DNA of 21,378 bases from JAKOVR01 sp031415655 (GCA_031415655.1 JANOSD010000153.1:1-21378); one strand, 5' to 3'. Numbered from the stretch's first letter, positions 6,545 to 15,012 are shown. Numbers and translations are program-made. The notes: generated by a model from the letters alone, not told the origin.

Positions 6545-7591
6545 TCAGCCGAGCGGACGCCCGAACGGCAGTTCGGGCGCCCACGTCCCGAGGAATGCCT
6601 CCGCGCGCAGACAGGCGCCGAGCACCGGGCCGCGCTCGTGACCAAGCACCTCGGCCAACGATCCTGCTACCAATGCCGGGATCTCGTCGGGGTTTCCGCC
6701 GAGCGATGGCTCGATCGCCCAGCTAAGGAGCGGACCCGCCAGGGCGAGGAAGTCGGGCACAACCACTACACCCGCCCGGGTGAGGACCGCCAGTGCCTTC
6801 GCCGTGACTGCCACCGGCCCCCACGGCACCACGACCCCCGCCCTTACAAAGCCGGCACCGTTGTGCTCCAAGGCACCGGCCTTCGAACCAACCAGGAGCA
6901 CCGACGCGTCAACACCAAGCAGTCGGTTCCCCGCGGGGGGTTCCTCTCCAAGAATCGTGGCAACGGTGCCGATCTCAACACTCGATCGCAACTCATCAAG
7001 GTCGATGCCTTCTGCCCGCATCAGCGAACCCTTGGCGCTCGAGATACCAACCACCGTTCCGCCGACGCCAACAATAGCGGCGAGCAGCGCCACCGCGTTC
7101 GCCGGCGCCATCGCATCCATTCCTTCGATGGCAAACCTCATACCGTCGAGCCCACGGCCGGATGGGTCGCCGAGCGCCGACGCCGACGCCGCCACAATGC
7201 CCGCCGCCAACACCTGTGGGGCGAAGCTCCGCACGTCGTCACTTCGGGGATCGGCGGCCAGCATCGCCGGAAGGTCCTCCGACGAAACACCTTTGGCAGC
7301 GTCGAGCACCAAGGTGCCATCAGCTACCAACGGCGCGAGTTCACCGTCGAACGCGGCGAGGGATTCCGCTCGGGAATCGGCGGCCGCGTTAATTCCCGCC
7401 GAGGCACCAGACGACTCGATGCCAAACGAGGCGCACGAGTAGGTGACTGAGCGGGCCAGCCAACCGGCGCCGTCCTGCAGGATCTTGGGTGCACAACGGA
7501 CAGCCCCGATCGACCGCACCGGCATATGATCAGCCCGCGCCACATCGCGGATCACAAAGGCATCGGTCGAGGTCAGCTTCTGAACGGGCAC
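6545..7591 (-). CDS. Glu/Leu/Phe/Val-dehydrogenase-like protein, probably catalytically inactive
   Basis: The 348-residue protein follows the amino-acid dehydrogenase layout. SVTYSCASFGIESSGASAGI (residues 48-67) aligns with the family's M/V-T-x-K-x-A...GGxKGGI block. DAAKGVSSEDLPAML aligns with the DVGT block, and SGRGL (144-148) with ATGRG. VVGISSAKGSLMRAEGIDLDEL aligns with the strand after the NAD fold, and GVVVVPDFLALAG with the C-terminal PDFLANAG. The residues that do chemistry differ: both lysines are Ser (about 52 and 64), the DVGT Asp is Lys (about 100), and no GxGxxG is visible. It may therefore bind ligand without oxidising it. GTG at 7591 is used; TTG at 7621 would add 10 residues. 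It lies 60 bases downstream of the diguanylate cyclase stop and is probably co-transcribed with it. The alignment was made by eye. Confidence 0.72.
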   Translation of the reverse strand: MPVQKLTSTDAFVIRDVARADHMPVRSIGAVRCAPKILQDGAGWLARSVTYSCASFGIESSGASAGINAAADSRAESLAAFDGELAPLVADGTLVLDAAKGVSSEDLPAMLAADPRSDDVRSFAPQVLAAGIVAASASALGDPSGRGLDGMRFAIEGMDAMAPANAVALLAAIVGVGGTVVGISSAKGSLMRAEGIDLDELRSSVEIGTVATILGEEPPAGNRLLGVDASVLLVGSKAGALEHNGAGFVRAGVVVPWGPVAVTAKALAVLTRAGVVVVPDFLALAGPLLSWAIEPSLGGNPDEIPALVAGSLAEVLGHERGPVLGACLRAEAFLGTWAPELPFGRPLG

Positions 7592-7651
7592 ACCAGCATT
7601 CTGCCGGACCGCCCCGACCAATGCGATCCCGAAGCCGCAGACCGGGCCACG

Positions 7652-9400
7652 TCACACGCCAGGACCCGGTTCAAGGGCAGCAATTGCACCCCGCGCCAGC
7701 GCCGGTTGCGTCCAGGCGCCGTCCGCTACGACAACCCGGTCGCGGCCGTCAGCTTTCGCCCGAAGCAAGGCAGCATCGGCCAAGGCCACGACCCGCTCGA
7801 ACGAATCCGCCTGCTGCGACGATGCCAGGCCGAAGCTCACCGTGAACGGCGGAACCCTCCCGCTCGTTCCGATATCGGCCACTGCCGCCCGCACACGCTC
7901 GATCACCGAAACGGCCTCTTCGATCGGGCACTCCGGCAGCACCACCACAAACTCCTCCCCTCCATACCGACACGCCAGATCGTTCGGTCGGATGCCATCA
8001 CGTAAGGCCTTGGCGAACAGACGCAACGCCCGATCTCCCACGTCGTGACCAAACCGGTCGTTGAGGTTCTTGAAGTGATCGAGGTCGCCGTACGCAACCG
8101 CGTAGGACGCGGAATCGGGGCTCATCCGGCGGACCGCGTTGTCGAGCGACCGACGGTTCAACAGGCCGGTGAGGGGATCACTCGTGGCCGCGGACTCGCT
8201 TTCGGCAAAGGCCCGCAACATGCCGACCTTCTCGCCCGCTCGCCGCGAGATGAGCACGAGTGCTGCGAACGGTTCATCGGTGGTGGGCAAGTTGGCACCG
8301 AACACCGTGTGGATCACGCCGATGGACTTGCCGGCGATGCTCACCGGTTGACATGCCGCCGCCACGGCGGTCGGCGTTCTTTCCCGGAGGAATGGGCAGG
8401 CATCGAGCGCGGTGCTGTTCCCGAACACCACCGTGTTGCCGCGCAGAGCAGCGGGACAGTCGGCCGGCGATACCACCGGACAACCCGGCCCCTGAGTGTC
8501 GGCGTCGGTGCTCAAGACCTGACGGAAATGGGCCACGCTCGAATCGGCCATCAGCACTTCGGTCGGGGAACCAGGCAAGGCTTCTGCCAAGGCTTGCCCT
8601 ACGAGCTTCAACGCCGCTTCCTCGGTGGACGCCATCTCCAGCGCACGGTTCAAACGTGCCTCAAGTTCGTCTCGTTTGGCGTTGAGGTCGCGGGTGAGTT
8701 CATCGCGTTCACGCTTTTGCTCATTGAACCGGGCGCTTCGTATCGCAGAGATGGCGATCGCCGCCGAGACGAACATCGCCGAGAGGTAGAAGGCGATCAG
8801 GTCTCGCGCTCCCGTGTCGGCCGACCGTTTTGCCTCCGCGAGGGTGGCGTCGACCACCGGGTTGTAAAGATCGAGCTGCAGCCCCCGCACCGCCCTCGAC
8901 ATCTCCTGCTGCGACGCTCGGAGCTCCCGAAAACGACCGTCAAGGAGAACCTGACTCGCGGGCGTACCCTGGATGAGCTGTACTCCCACCGGACCGATCA
9001 CCTCTTCCTGCGTTGTCTGACCTGCGACAAACCGATCACGGTATGCCTGCTCACCAGGAAGGTTGAGTGAGATCGTCTCGAATCGCCGCCACCGTTCTTC
9101 GGTGACCCGCAACTGGCGCTGTGCGTCTTCCAACTTGATCAGTTGCTGCGCCGGGTCGGCCGTCAGCAGCATCGTGGTGAACTCTTCGGTCGTGGCCGAC
9201 AGACTCTCGTCGATTCGCACCAGTTCGTCTCGTGCGGGAAGAACTCGGACCTGAAGCTCATCGACGTCACGCTCGACCGATCCGAATCGGGAAAGCGACA
9301 CGGCCAACAGCGCAACTCCGCTGGTGATCAACACCAATGCCACAAGTCCGACACGAGTCTGAGGCTTGAGCTCTCGAAGCCGTTGAACAATCCGCACCAC
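7652..9400 (-). CDS. Membrane-bound diguanylate cyclase (GAF-GGDEF)
   Basis: The protein has 582 residues. A membrane helix at about 17-37 and a second at about 199-221 bracket an extracytoplasmic helical sensor of about 160 residues. A coiled coil (222-258), a GAF-like domain (about 260-395) and a GGDEF domain (about 400-560) follow. The active-site motif is RYGGEEF (478-484), and the product-inhibition site RPND (471-474) lies exactly 5 residues before it. Metal and substrate residues (GDLDHFKNLNDRFGH) are intact, so it should make c-di-GMP from two GTP and be feedback-inhibited. The GAF part contains Cys307, 315, 335 and 350, which might bind a metal or respond to redox state. The GTG at 9400 has only a weak AGG site. 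It is divergent from the response regulator at 9534 and sits upstream of the dehydrogenase-like gene. No c-di-GMP receptor is visible in the window. Confidence 0.93.
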   Translation of the reverse strand: MVRIVQRLRELKPQTRVGLVALVLITSGVALLAVSLSRFGSVERDVDELQVRVLPARDELVRIDESLSATTEEFTTMLLTADPAQQLIKLEDAQRQLRVTEERWRRFETISLNLPGEQAYRDRFVAGQTTQEEVIGPVGVQLIQGTPASQVLLDGRFRELRASQQEMSRAVRGLQLDLYNPVVDATLAEAKRSADTGARDLIAFYLSAMFVSAAIAISAIRSARFNEQKRERDELTRDLNAKRDELEARLNRALEMASTEEAALKLVGQALAEALPGSPTEVLMADSSVAHFRQVLSTDADTQGPGCPVVSPADCPAALRGNTVVFGNSTALDACPFLRERTPTAVAAACQPVSIAGKSIGVIHTVFGANLPTTDEPFAALVLISRRAGEKVGMLRAFAESESAATSDPLTGLLNRRSLDNAVRRMSPDSASYAVAYGDLDHFKNLNDRFGHDVGDRALRLFAKALRDGIRPNDLACRYGGEEFVVVLPECPIEEAVSVIERVRAAVADIGTSGRVPPFTVSFGLASSQQADSFERVVALADAALLRAKADGRDRVVVADGAWTQPALARGAIAALEPGPGV

Positions 9401-9474
9401 ACCTGTTTACCGGATTCGGCGATCGCGAGTTGGGCAGAAATCCAGATCCGCTCACGAGGACCCACGGCCGTTTG

Positions 9475-9491
9475 GTACTGGCCTACAGTAC
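9475..9491. promoter_or_regulatory. 17-bp dyad in the divergent cyclase/response-regulator promoter
   Basis: GTACTG and CAGTAC flank a 5-base spacer, 43 bases upstream of the response-regulator start. A -10-like TACAGT (9484-9489) overlaps the right arm, so a protein bound here would affect response-regulator transcription. Autoregulation is one possibility. Confidence 0.4.
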
Positions 9492-9533
9492 GCCTCGGCA
9501 AAGTCAACCGTCCAAGCAGATCGAGGTGACCCG

Positions 9534-10256
9534 GTGGGAACCCCAGAGTCGACAACTACGGCCCGAGTCCTCGTCGTTGATGACGCCCCCGAGTTCATCC
9601 ACATGCTGGTGCCACTTCTCGAACGGGAGGGTTACACCACCGCTACCGCCATCGATGGCGAGCAGGCACTCGAAGTGGCCCGAACCTTTCGGCCTGATGT
9701 CATCGTGCTCGACCTCACGCTCCCCAAGCTCGACGGGGTCGAGGTATGCCGGCAGGTACGCCAGTTTTCCGATGCCTACGTGATCATGCTCACGGCCCGT
9801 ACCGACGAGGTTGATCGAGTGGTGGGCCTCGAAGTGGGCGCCGACGACTACATCACCAAGCCGTTCTCGCCACGTGAACTCGTGGCACGTGTGCGAGCCA
9901 TGCTCCGGCGCCCCCGAACCGTGCCGCTCGCCCCTACCGATGCTTCCGCCGGTCCGGGGGTCACCATCGGTCGCCTTTGCATCGACTCCCCGGGCCGAAC
10001 CGTCACCGTTGACGACCTCGACATCGCCCTTACCCGAATCGAGTTCGACCTGCTCGCCACGCTGATCTCACAGCCGGCGATGGTGTTCTCCCGTTCGATG
10101 TTGCGTGAGCTGGTATGGGGGCCCGACTGGTACGGCGATGATCACGTGGTTGATGTCCATATCGCCAACCTCCGCAAGAAGATCGATGTTGGCACCGAAA
10201 AGAGTCAAATCCGAACCGTGCGCGGCGTCGGGTACCGCATGGACGAATCGCCCTGA
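9534..10256 (+). CDS. OmpR/PhoB-family response regulator
   Basis: The 240-residue protein has an N-terminal receiver domain (10-125) with D16/D17, phospho-acceptor D60 (VIVLDLTLPKLDG), T87 and K109 (YITKPF) all present. The C-terminal winged-helix DNA-binding domain (about 148-237) has the family's RIEFDLLATL, VWGPDWYGDDHVVDVHIANLRKKI and IRTVRGVGYRM blocks. Phosphorylation should promote dimer binding to direct repeats. The GTG at 9534 has a strong GAGGTGA site 4 bases before it. No complete sensor kinase is transcribed with it; the nearest candidates are the hybrid kinase and the kinase-less GAF-DHp protein on the opposite strand. Its 3' end lies inside a 15-bp tandem repeat that includes the stop codon. 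Confidence 0.96.
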   Translation: MGTPESTTTARVLVVDDAPEFIHMLVPLLEREGYTTATAIDGEQALEVARTFRPDVIVLDLTLPKLDGVEVCRQVRQFSDAYVIMLTARTDEVDRVVGLEVGADDYITKPFSPRELVARVRAMLRRPRTVPLAPTDASAGPGVTIGRLCIDSPGRTVTVDDLDIALTRIEFDLLATLISQPAMVFSRSMLRELVWGPDWYGDDHVVDVHIANLRKKIDVGTEKSQIRTVRGVGYRMDESP

Positions 10257-10318
10257 TGGAAATCGTCCTGACCGAAATCGCCCTGCCCGAAATCGCCCTG
10301 CCCGAAATCGCCGCACCG
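10245..10318. repeat. 15-bp tandem repeats spanning the response-regulator stop
   Basis: Five units of about 15 bases (consensus GAAATCGCCCTGCCC) run from 10245 to 10318: a 14-base first copy, one variant, two perfect copies and a diverged end. The first copy supplies the last codons and the TGA stop of the response regulator. In the same frame the second copy also gives TGA, and the next two give TGC. Confidence 0.85.
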
Positions 10319-10338
10319 CGTTTTTAGGTAACGAACGA

Positions 10339-10353
10339 CACGTGACCTACGTG
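10339..10353. other. Short hairpin between convergent genes
   Basis: CACGT and ACGTG flank GACCT, overlapping the last codons of the GAF-DHp gene (10347-10353). Sited where two genes converge, it might contribute to termination, but the stem is only 5 bp. Confidence 0.25.
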
Positions 10354-11399
10354 GCCGGGGCCGCCACCGACACGGAGGCTTCGGCGACGAGAAGTCGTTC
10401 TTCGATCAACTGATGCAGACGGAGCGCCGCCGCAAATGCGCCTGCAGCAAGTTCGGATTCCGGTCCTGACTCGCTCTGCGCAAGTAACAGCTGCAGGTTA
10501 CCGAGCAGACCGCTCATGGGCGTCCGCACCTCGTGCGCGATATCAGCGAGCGCCAGCCACATCTGGTCGACAGGGGAATCGACCACCTGACGATCGATTC
10601 TGGCGGCGGGCACCCAATTGTTCGACCGCCGTGAAGAGAAGCGGTCGACTACACAGCCGAACTGCGTGGAGACTTGTTCCACCAGTTCCAAGATCGCATC
10701 GTCGCGCAAGCGAGGATCAGCGTCGAACAGCCCTACGACGCCCACCACCTCGCGGCCCATCCAAACTGGCACGGCGAAGGCCGAACGGATTCCCAGGCCC
10801 CGGTCTACCTCTGCTGAGCCGCTCAGCCATCCGCCGCTGAACTGGGTGTCGTCGTCGAGGTCCTCGATCCACACCGGGGCACCTGTGACTCCTACCCGAC
10901 CTGGTAGCGATCCTGGGGCCACGAAAAGCCGCGCCTCCACCGCAGCGCGCAAGCCGACGATTCGCTCGTCATTGGCGGTGTACCAGATACCCGAAGGACG
11001 CAACACCGCCTCCGGGCGATCTCGCACCCACGCCGTCGCTGCACCGCAGCCCACGTGCCGAGCGAGCATCGTGACGATCTCCTCTGTGGCCGAGACCAAC
11101 GTCATCCCCTCGTTGGCGGCAACGGCTACCCGGCAAAGCAATGCCAGCTCCCGGAACTGTCGGGCGTTCACCGATTCGTTGGCCTCCAGCGATCGTTCAA
11201 CCTCTCGGCGGAGGCCCCGTTCGGCATCGAGTTCGGCCTGCAACGCCGCCAGTTGCACCCGAACCCGTTGAAGTGCTGCCGCGCCGGAACCCACCGGGTC
11301 ACCCGATGCGAGGCCGGCCGTCGCTTCAGGCCGCGGTGCAGGAGAGGACATTGGTCGCGACGCAAGCAGGTCGTGAGGGTTTTGTCGATACAGGTTCAC
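10347..11399 (-). CDS. GAF domain protein with histidine-kinase DHp domain but no ATPase domain
   Basis: This 350-residue protein has a coiled coil at about 42-80, a GAF domain at about 85-255 (including the RSAFAVPVWMGREVVGVVGLF core), and a dimerisation/phospho-acceptor helix at about 280-345 with a normal H-box, ADIAHEVRTPMSGLLGNLQLLL, placing H289 as acceptor. The protein ends directly after the second DHp helix; there is no N, G1 or G2 box, and none follows in other frames before the repeats at 10318. It could be phosphorylated by another kinase, form mixed dimers, or act as a phosphotransfer step to the response regulator with which it converges. The GTG at 11399 gives the longest form; an ATG 16 codons later is possible, and neither has a strong ribosome site. 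Confidence 0.85.
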   Translation of the reverse strand: MNLYRQNPHDLLASRPMSSPAPRPEATAGLASGDPVGSGAAALQRVRVQLAALQAELDAERGLRREVERSLEANESVNARQFRELALLCRVAVAANEGMTLVSATEEIVTMLARHVGCGAATAWVRDRPEAVLRPSGIWYTANDERIVGLRAAVEARLFVAPGSLPGRVGVTGAPVWIEDLDDDTQFSGGWLSGSAEVDRGLGIRSAFAVPVWMGREVVGVVGLFDADPRLRDDAILELVEQVSTQFGCVVDRFSSRRSNNWVPAARIDRQVVDSPVDQMWLALADIAHEVRTPMSGLLGNLQLLLAQSESGPESELAAGAFAAALRLHQLIEERLLVAEASVSVAAPAT

Positions 11400-11478
11400 G
11401 GAACTTGAACACTTCTTGAGCGGACCAAGACCTGACCTTCGCCTCTCCTACGATGGGAGCGCCACTACGACCTCGGAT

Positions 11479-11533
11479 CACCCGGTTTGGCGAACCCGGG
11501 TTGGGCCCACCGGGTTGGGACCACCCGGTTGGG
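11479..11533. repeat. Four direct repeats upstream of the GAF-DHp gene
   Basis: Four copies of a 12-base unit close to CACCCGGTTGGG start at 11479, 11494, 11508 and 11522, a spacing of 14-15 bases. A perfect palindrome AACCCGGGTT lies at 11493-11502. The array fills the gap between the hybrid kinase stop (11567) and the GAF-DHp start (11399). It is either a multi-copy binding site or a slippage array. Confidence 0.65.
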
Positions 11534-11566
11534 TCGCGCGAACCCGCCGGGAAGAAAACGAGATCA

Positions 11567-14470
11567 TCACGCCGATGATTCGAGATCGGTCAACAACGCC
11601 GACATCGTATGGGTCACGCCATCTCGTAATCGCGCAAGCTTGGAAAGCACTGTTTCGATGGAGTCGAGGGGAGCATCGTCGGCTTGCGCATCGCGTTCGA
11701 GCACGCGACAGACGTCGGCGAGCGGAATCGCACCAACCGCGGCGGACGTCGACGCCAGCGTGTGCGCCGCCAGCCGCAACTGGTCTCGGTCGCCCTCCCG
11801 CGCCGCGTCCTCGATCTGCTCCACCCTCCCGGGAAGCTCCCGGAGGTAGGACCGCACCACGTTGGCGACGAGCATCGAGTCCTCCAACTCGTCGATGAGG
11901 CGCCGGACCACCGGCAGATGCACCACTTCCCCCCGATCCACCACCTCCCGATCCTCCGGGGCCGACAATTCCGGCCCGCCTAGTGTCGATTGAATGGGAA
12001 CATCGAACGGGGCCTCAGGTTCGACGACTCCTGCGGCTGCCGGCGTGCCCGCCGGACCACGGTGATCGGCGGGTGAAGGACGGGTTGTCCATCGCGCCAG
12101 CGTTCGCCCGAGCATCGCCAAACTGACGGGTTTCGCGATCACATCATCCATGCCGGCGTCGAGACAACGCTGCCGATCACCGGGCAGAACACTGGCGGTC
12201 ATACCCACCACCGGAAGGGCGGCGACTCCCCGTCGATGCTCGCTTCGACGCAAAAGTTCCGTGGCGGCAAGTCCGTCGAGCCCGGGCATACGCCAGTCCA
12301 TCAAGACCACGGTGTACGGCGCGCCATCCTGGGCTTCGAGTTGTGCCAGAGCCTCCTGCCCCGACGGCGCCAGCGTCGACTCGTAGCCGAGTCGTTCGAG
12401 CTGACGGGTCACAAGCAACTGGTTCACCGGATTGTCCTCAACCACCAAAACCCGGCCCGGGGTTCTGCCGCGAAGCGCACCTGCCTCCCCGGCGGGAGCG
12501 CGCTCGGTTGTACCGACCAGCGGGAGTAACGCCGTGAACGTCGTGCCCGACCCCACCACCGATGCAACCGCGAGCGTGCCGCCCATCAACTCCACCAGCC
12601 GCCGGCAGATGGTAAGGCCGAGTCCGGTACCCCCATACTCGCGGGCCGTTGAACGGTGCGCCTGGTTGAACGGCTCAAAGATCTGCGCCGCGGTCGCCGA
12701 GGAAATACCGATACCGGTGTCGACCACCGCCATGGACCACTGTGCGACTCCTACCTTCGACATCGTGACGCGGACCGACCCCACCGCAGTGAACTTCACT
12801 GCATTGGCCACCAGATTCGTGAGAACCTGGCGTAAACGGAGTGGATCCGTGTCGATCCGGACCGGGAGGTGCGGGTCGATTCTCACCTCCAATTCGAGAC
12901 CCTTTGCGATGGCCTGTGCGTGCAGAAGCCCCATCACGTCGTCGACCAAGTCCGGCAGCATCGTTGGACGGATCTCCAGCTCGATATGGCCGCCTTCGAT
13001 CTTGGCAAAGTCGAGCACGTCGTCGAGCACGCCACTTAGGGCATCAGCCGCTCGACGGATCGACTGAACCAAAATCGCCGAGTCGGGATCGAGATCCGCG
13101 GAACCCAGCAACTCCGCCAATCCGAGCACACCATGAATTGGAGTGCGCAGCTCGTGACTCACGTTCGCCACAAACTCGGTTCGCAATTCGAGGGACCGGA
13201 CGGCGGCATCACGGGCGGCGGCCAGCTCAAGTTCTCCGCGTTTGCGATCCGAGATATTGCGGGTGGTGAGCACCACCGCTCGGACGTCGGCGTCGTCGAG
13301 CATGTTCACGGCGTGCCCTTCCACGAAGGCGAAGGTGCCATCGGCCATACGCACCCGTACCTCCGCAATCGCTTCCGATCCCGGCACCGCCACGACTTCG
13401 AGGAATCGCTGCTGCATCATCCCCATGTCGTCGGGGTGGATGATGTCGAAAAGGCTGCGAGAGGACCAGAAATTGGTGTCGTAGCCGAGGATGCGCTTGA
13501 CGTTGCCCGTGGTATCGATCACCCCACCCTGGGCGTCAATCACCGTCACCGTGTCGGAGATGTTCTCGAGCAGCCGGCGGTAACGGTGTTCGCTGGCTTG
13601 CAAGGCGGTGACTGCGTCTTGACGGTCGGTCAAATCGTGAATGTTCACCACGATCCCACGGACCGACGGGTCTTCGAGCAGGTTCGTGGCCACCGCCTCG
13701 ACCGCCCGAGCCTCACCATCGGTTCGTCGTATTCGAAAACGAAGTGGGAGGGCATCGCCGGGCGTGCGCGAGGTATTGGCGAACGAGGTCGCTACTGCGG
13801 CCACGTCCCGCTCGTCAATCAGTTCAAGGGCTGACCGACCGACCCAACCGCCATCACGGAACCCCGCTAACCGCTCCGCCCCCGGACTGGCAAACACGAC
13901 GGTGGCATCGACATCCACCACAATCACCGCATCGACCGCGTGTTCAACGAGCGCGTGAAGAAGGCGTTCGCTGCTCGGCATTGTCTCCGACGCGCCCAGC
14001 CCTCCCGAGGTCTCGGAGATCGCTCCCAGCGTTGCGACCACCGACCGGTCACTGCTCCGGAGCGGGGTCAGCCGGTACCTTCCCCAAAATGCGGTGCCGT
14101 CAGCCCGCTCAAATCGTGTGTGTCCCTCGAACACCTCGGCCGCGCCCGAACGCACTTCGGCCATACCCAACGAATCGGATGCCCGGTCGTCAGTCTTGGT
14201 GTGTCCGACCCAATACACCGGCGACCCGTCACGTCCGGCGGCGGCACCCGTTCGGCGGAACAGCGCTCGATGGGTGCGGTTTTCTCGAATCACCACGCCA
14301 TCCCCACCAAGGATTGCGTAGGCCATGGGCGCGGCGTCGAATACCTCCTCCCATACGTAGTCGAGCGACGGTGAGGGCACCGAGCCGGGGTGTTCCGAGG
14401 GGTCGACCATGCCACCAAGGCTACGACGTTTCGGATGGGACGGAACGGGCGGGCCGCTGACGGCGTGCAC
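11567..14470 (-). CDS. Hybrid sensor histidine kinase (PAS-PAS-PAS-HisKA-HATPase-REC-HPt)
   Basis: This 967-residue protein is a complete phosphorelay in one chain. Three PAS domains lie at about 35-155, 168-285 and 293-408. The HisKA H-box SHELRTP puts the acceptor at H439. The ATPase has its N-box at N552/N556, DTGIGI at 584-589 and GGTGLGL at 613-619. The receiver (674-795) has phospho-acceptor D725 (VLMDWRMPG) and K780. The C-terminal HPt domain has H903 in AAHTLASTSAAVGA. No membrane helix is visible, so it senses a cytoplasmic signal; no PAS ligand can be named. The GTG at 14470 starts 17 bases after the crtO-type stop, with GGGTGA before it; an ATG at 14410 is an alternative. Position and strand indicate co-transcription with the two carotenoid-tailoring genes. 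Confidence 0.95.
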   Translation of the reverse strand: MHAVSGPPVPSHPKRRSLGGMVDPSEHPGSVPSPSLDYVWEEVFDAAPMAYAILGGDGVVIRENRTHRALFRRTGAAAGRDGSPVYWVGHTKTDDRASDSLGMAEVRSGAAEVFEGHTRFERADGTAFWGRYRLTPLRSSDRSVVATLGAISETSGGLGASETMPSSERLLHALVEHAVDAVIVVDVDATVVFASPGAERLAGFRDGGWVGRSALELIDERDVAAVATSFANTSRTPGDALPLRFRIRRTDGEARAVEAVATNLLEDPSVRGIVVNIHDLTDRQDAVTALQASEHRYRRLLENISDTVTVIDAQGGVIDTTGNVKRILGYDTNFWSSRSLFDIIHPDDMGMMQQRFLEVVAVPGSEAIAEVRVRMADGTFAFVEGHAVNMLDDADVRAVVLTTRNISDRKRGELELAAARDAAVRSLELRTEFVANVSHELRTPIHGVLGLAELLGSADLDPDSAILVQSIRRAADALSGVLDDVLDFAKIEGGHIELEIRPTMLPDLVDDVMGLLHAQAIAKGLELEVRIDPHLPVRIDTDPLRLRQVLTNLVANAVKFTAVGSVRVTMSKVGVAQWSMAVVDTGIGISSATAAQIFEPFNQAHRSTAREYGGTGLGLTICRRLVELMGGTLAVASVVGSGTTFTALLPLVGTTERAPAGEAGALRGRTPGRVLVVEDNPVNQLLVTRQLERLGYESTLAPSGQEALAQLEAQDGAPYTVVLMDWRMPGLDGLAATELLRRSEHRRGVAALPVVGMTASVLPGDRQRCLDAGMDDVIAKPVSLAMLGRTLARWTTRPSPADHRGPAGTPAAAGVVEPEAPFDVPIQSTLGGPELSAPEDREVVDRGEVVHLPVVRRLIDELEDSMLVANVVRSYLRELPGRVEQIEDAAREGDRDQLRLAAHTLASTSAAVGAIPLADVCRVLERDAQADDAPLDSIETVLSKLARLRDGVTHTMSALLTDLESSA

Positions 14471-14487
14471 CGTTCACCCGCGGTGCG

Positions 14488-15012
14488 TCAGGCAGGAGCG
14501 TCGGACGACGTCGACGCACGTCGGCATCGAACACGCGCAAGCACACGAATGAGCCGAGCGCGGTTGTAACGCTGCACCACCAGACAGGGCACGTTGGCGG
14601 CGATGGCATAACCGTTCATCACCAGAGCCAGCCAAGGCGGGTTCCACAAGACGAAAAATGGGCCGAGGGCCAACACCCACCAATGGGTGACCTCCGCCCG
14701 TCGGGTTTCCACCACAAATCGTTCGAGATAGTCCGGGTTGGCGGCGCGAAGATCCCGTTTGCTGAACCCGTCACCGAAGAGGTCGCCGGCCTCGGGAAGC
14801 CATCGTTTCCAACGTTTGATCGCCCAGCGACGCTCGTAGTGGTGGCCGTCGTCCTCCCACGATCGGAGCCTGGTGACCACCGAATCCTGGTCGAAACGCT
14901 CGATGGGAAATTTATTCGTGAGGTAGCCAATCGCCGTGCCGCCCACCGCCCAGACTGCGCAGTCGAGGGCAACGGTCCAGCCAGTACTCAGGTGCACCAC
15001 TCGCAGATCCAC
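14488..15012 (-). CDS. crtO: CrtO-type carotenoid glycosyl acyltransferase
   Basis: The 174-residue protein matches the staphyloxanthin-pathway acyltransferase family, which esterifies a fatty acid to the sugar of glycosylated 4,4'-diaponeurosporenoate. Characteristic blocks are YERRWAIKRWKRWLP (59-73), DLFGDGFSKRDL (77-88), ETRRAEVTHW (102-111) and NVPCLVVQRYNRARL (140-154). Two or three membrane helices fit (about 12-32, 112-128 and 128-146). The symbol refers to the staphylococcal acyltransferase, not the unrelated ketolase also called CrtO. The GTG at 15012 starts 9 bases after the stop of the glycosyltransferase gene, so the pair is surely one transcript. The carotenoid or lipid acceptor here is unknown because no backbone genes are in view. 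Confidence 0.85.
   Translation of the reverse strand: MDLRVVHLSTGWTVALDCAVWAVGGTAIGYLTNKFPIERFDQDSVVTRLRSWEDDGHHYERRWAIKRWKRWLPEAGDLFGDGFSKRDLRAANPDYLERFVVETRRAEVTHWWVLALGPFFVLWNPPWLALVMNGYAIAANVPCLVVQRYNRARLIRVLARVRCRRASTSSDAPA

Noticed and set aside
11260..11566. Missing ATPase domain of the GAF-DHp protein hidden by a frameshift
   Set aside because: The ATPase would have to follow the DHp part, that is at coordinates below 10347, where only repeats and the convergent response regulator are found; the region above 11399 holds repeats only.
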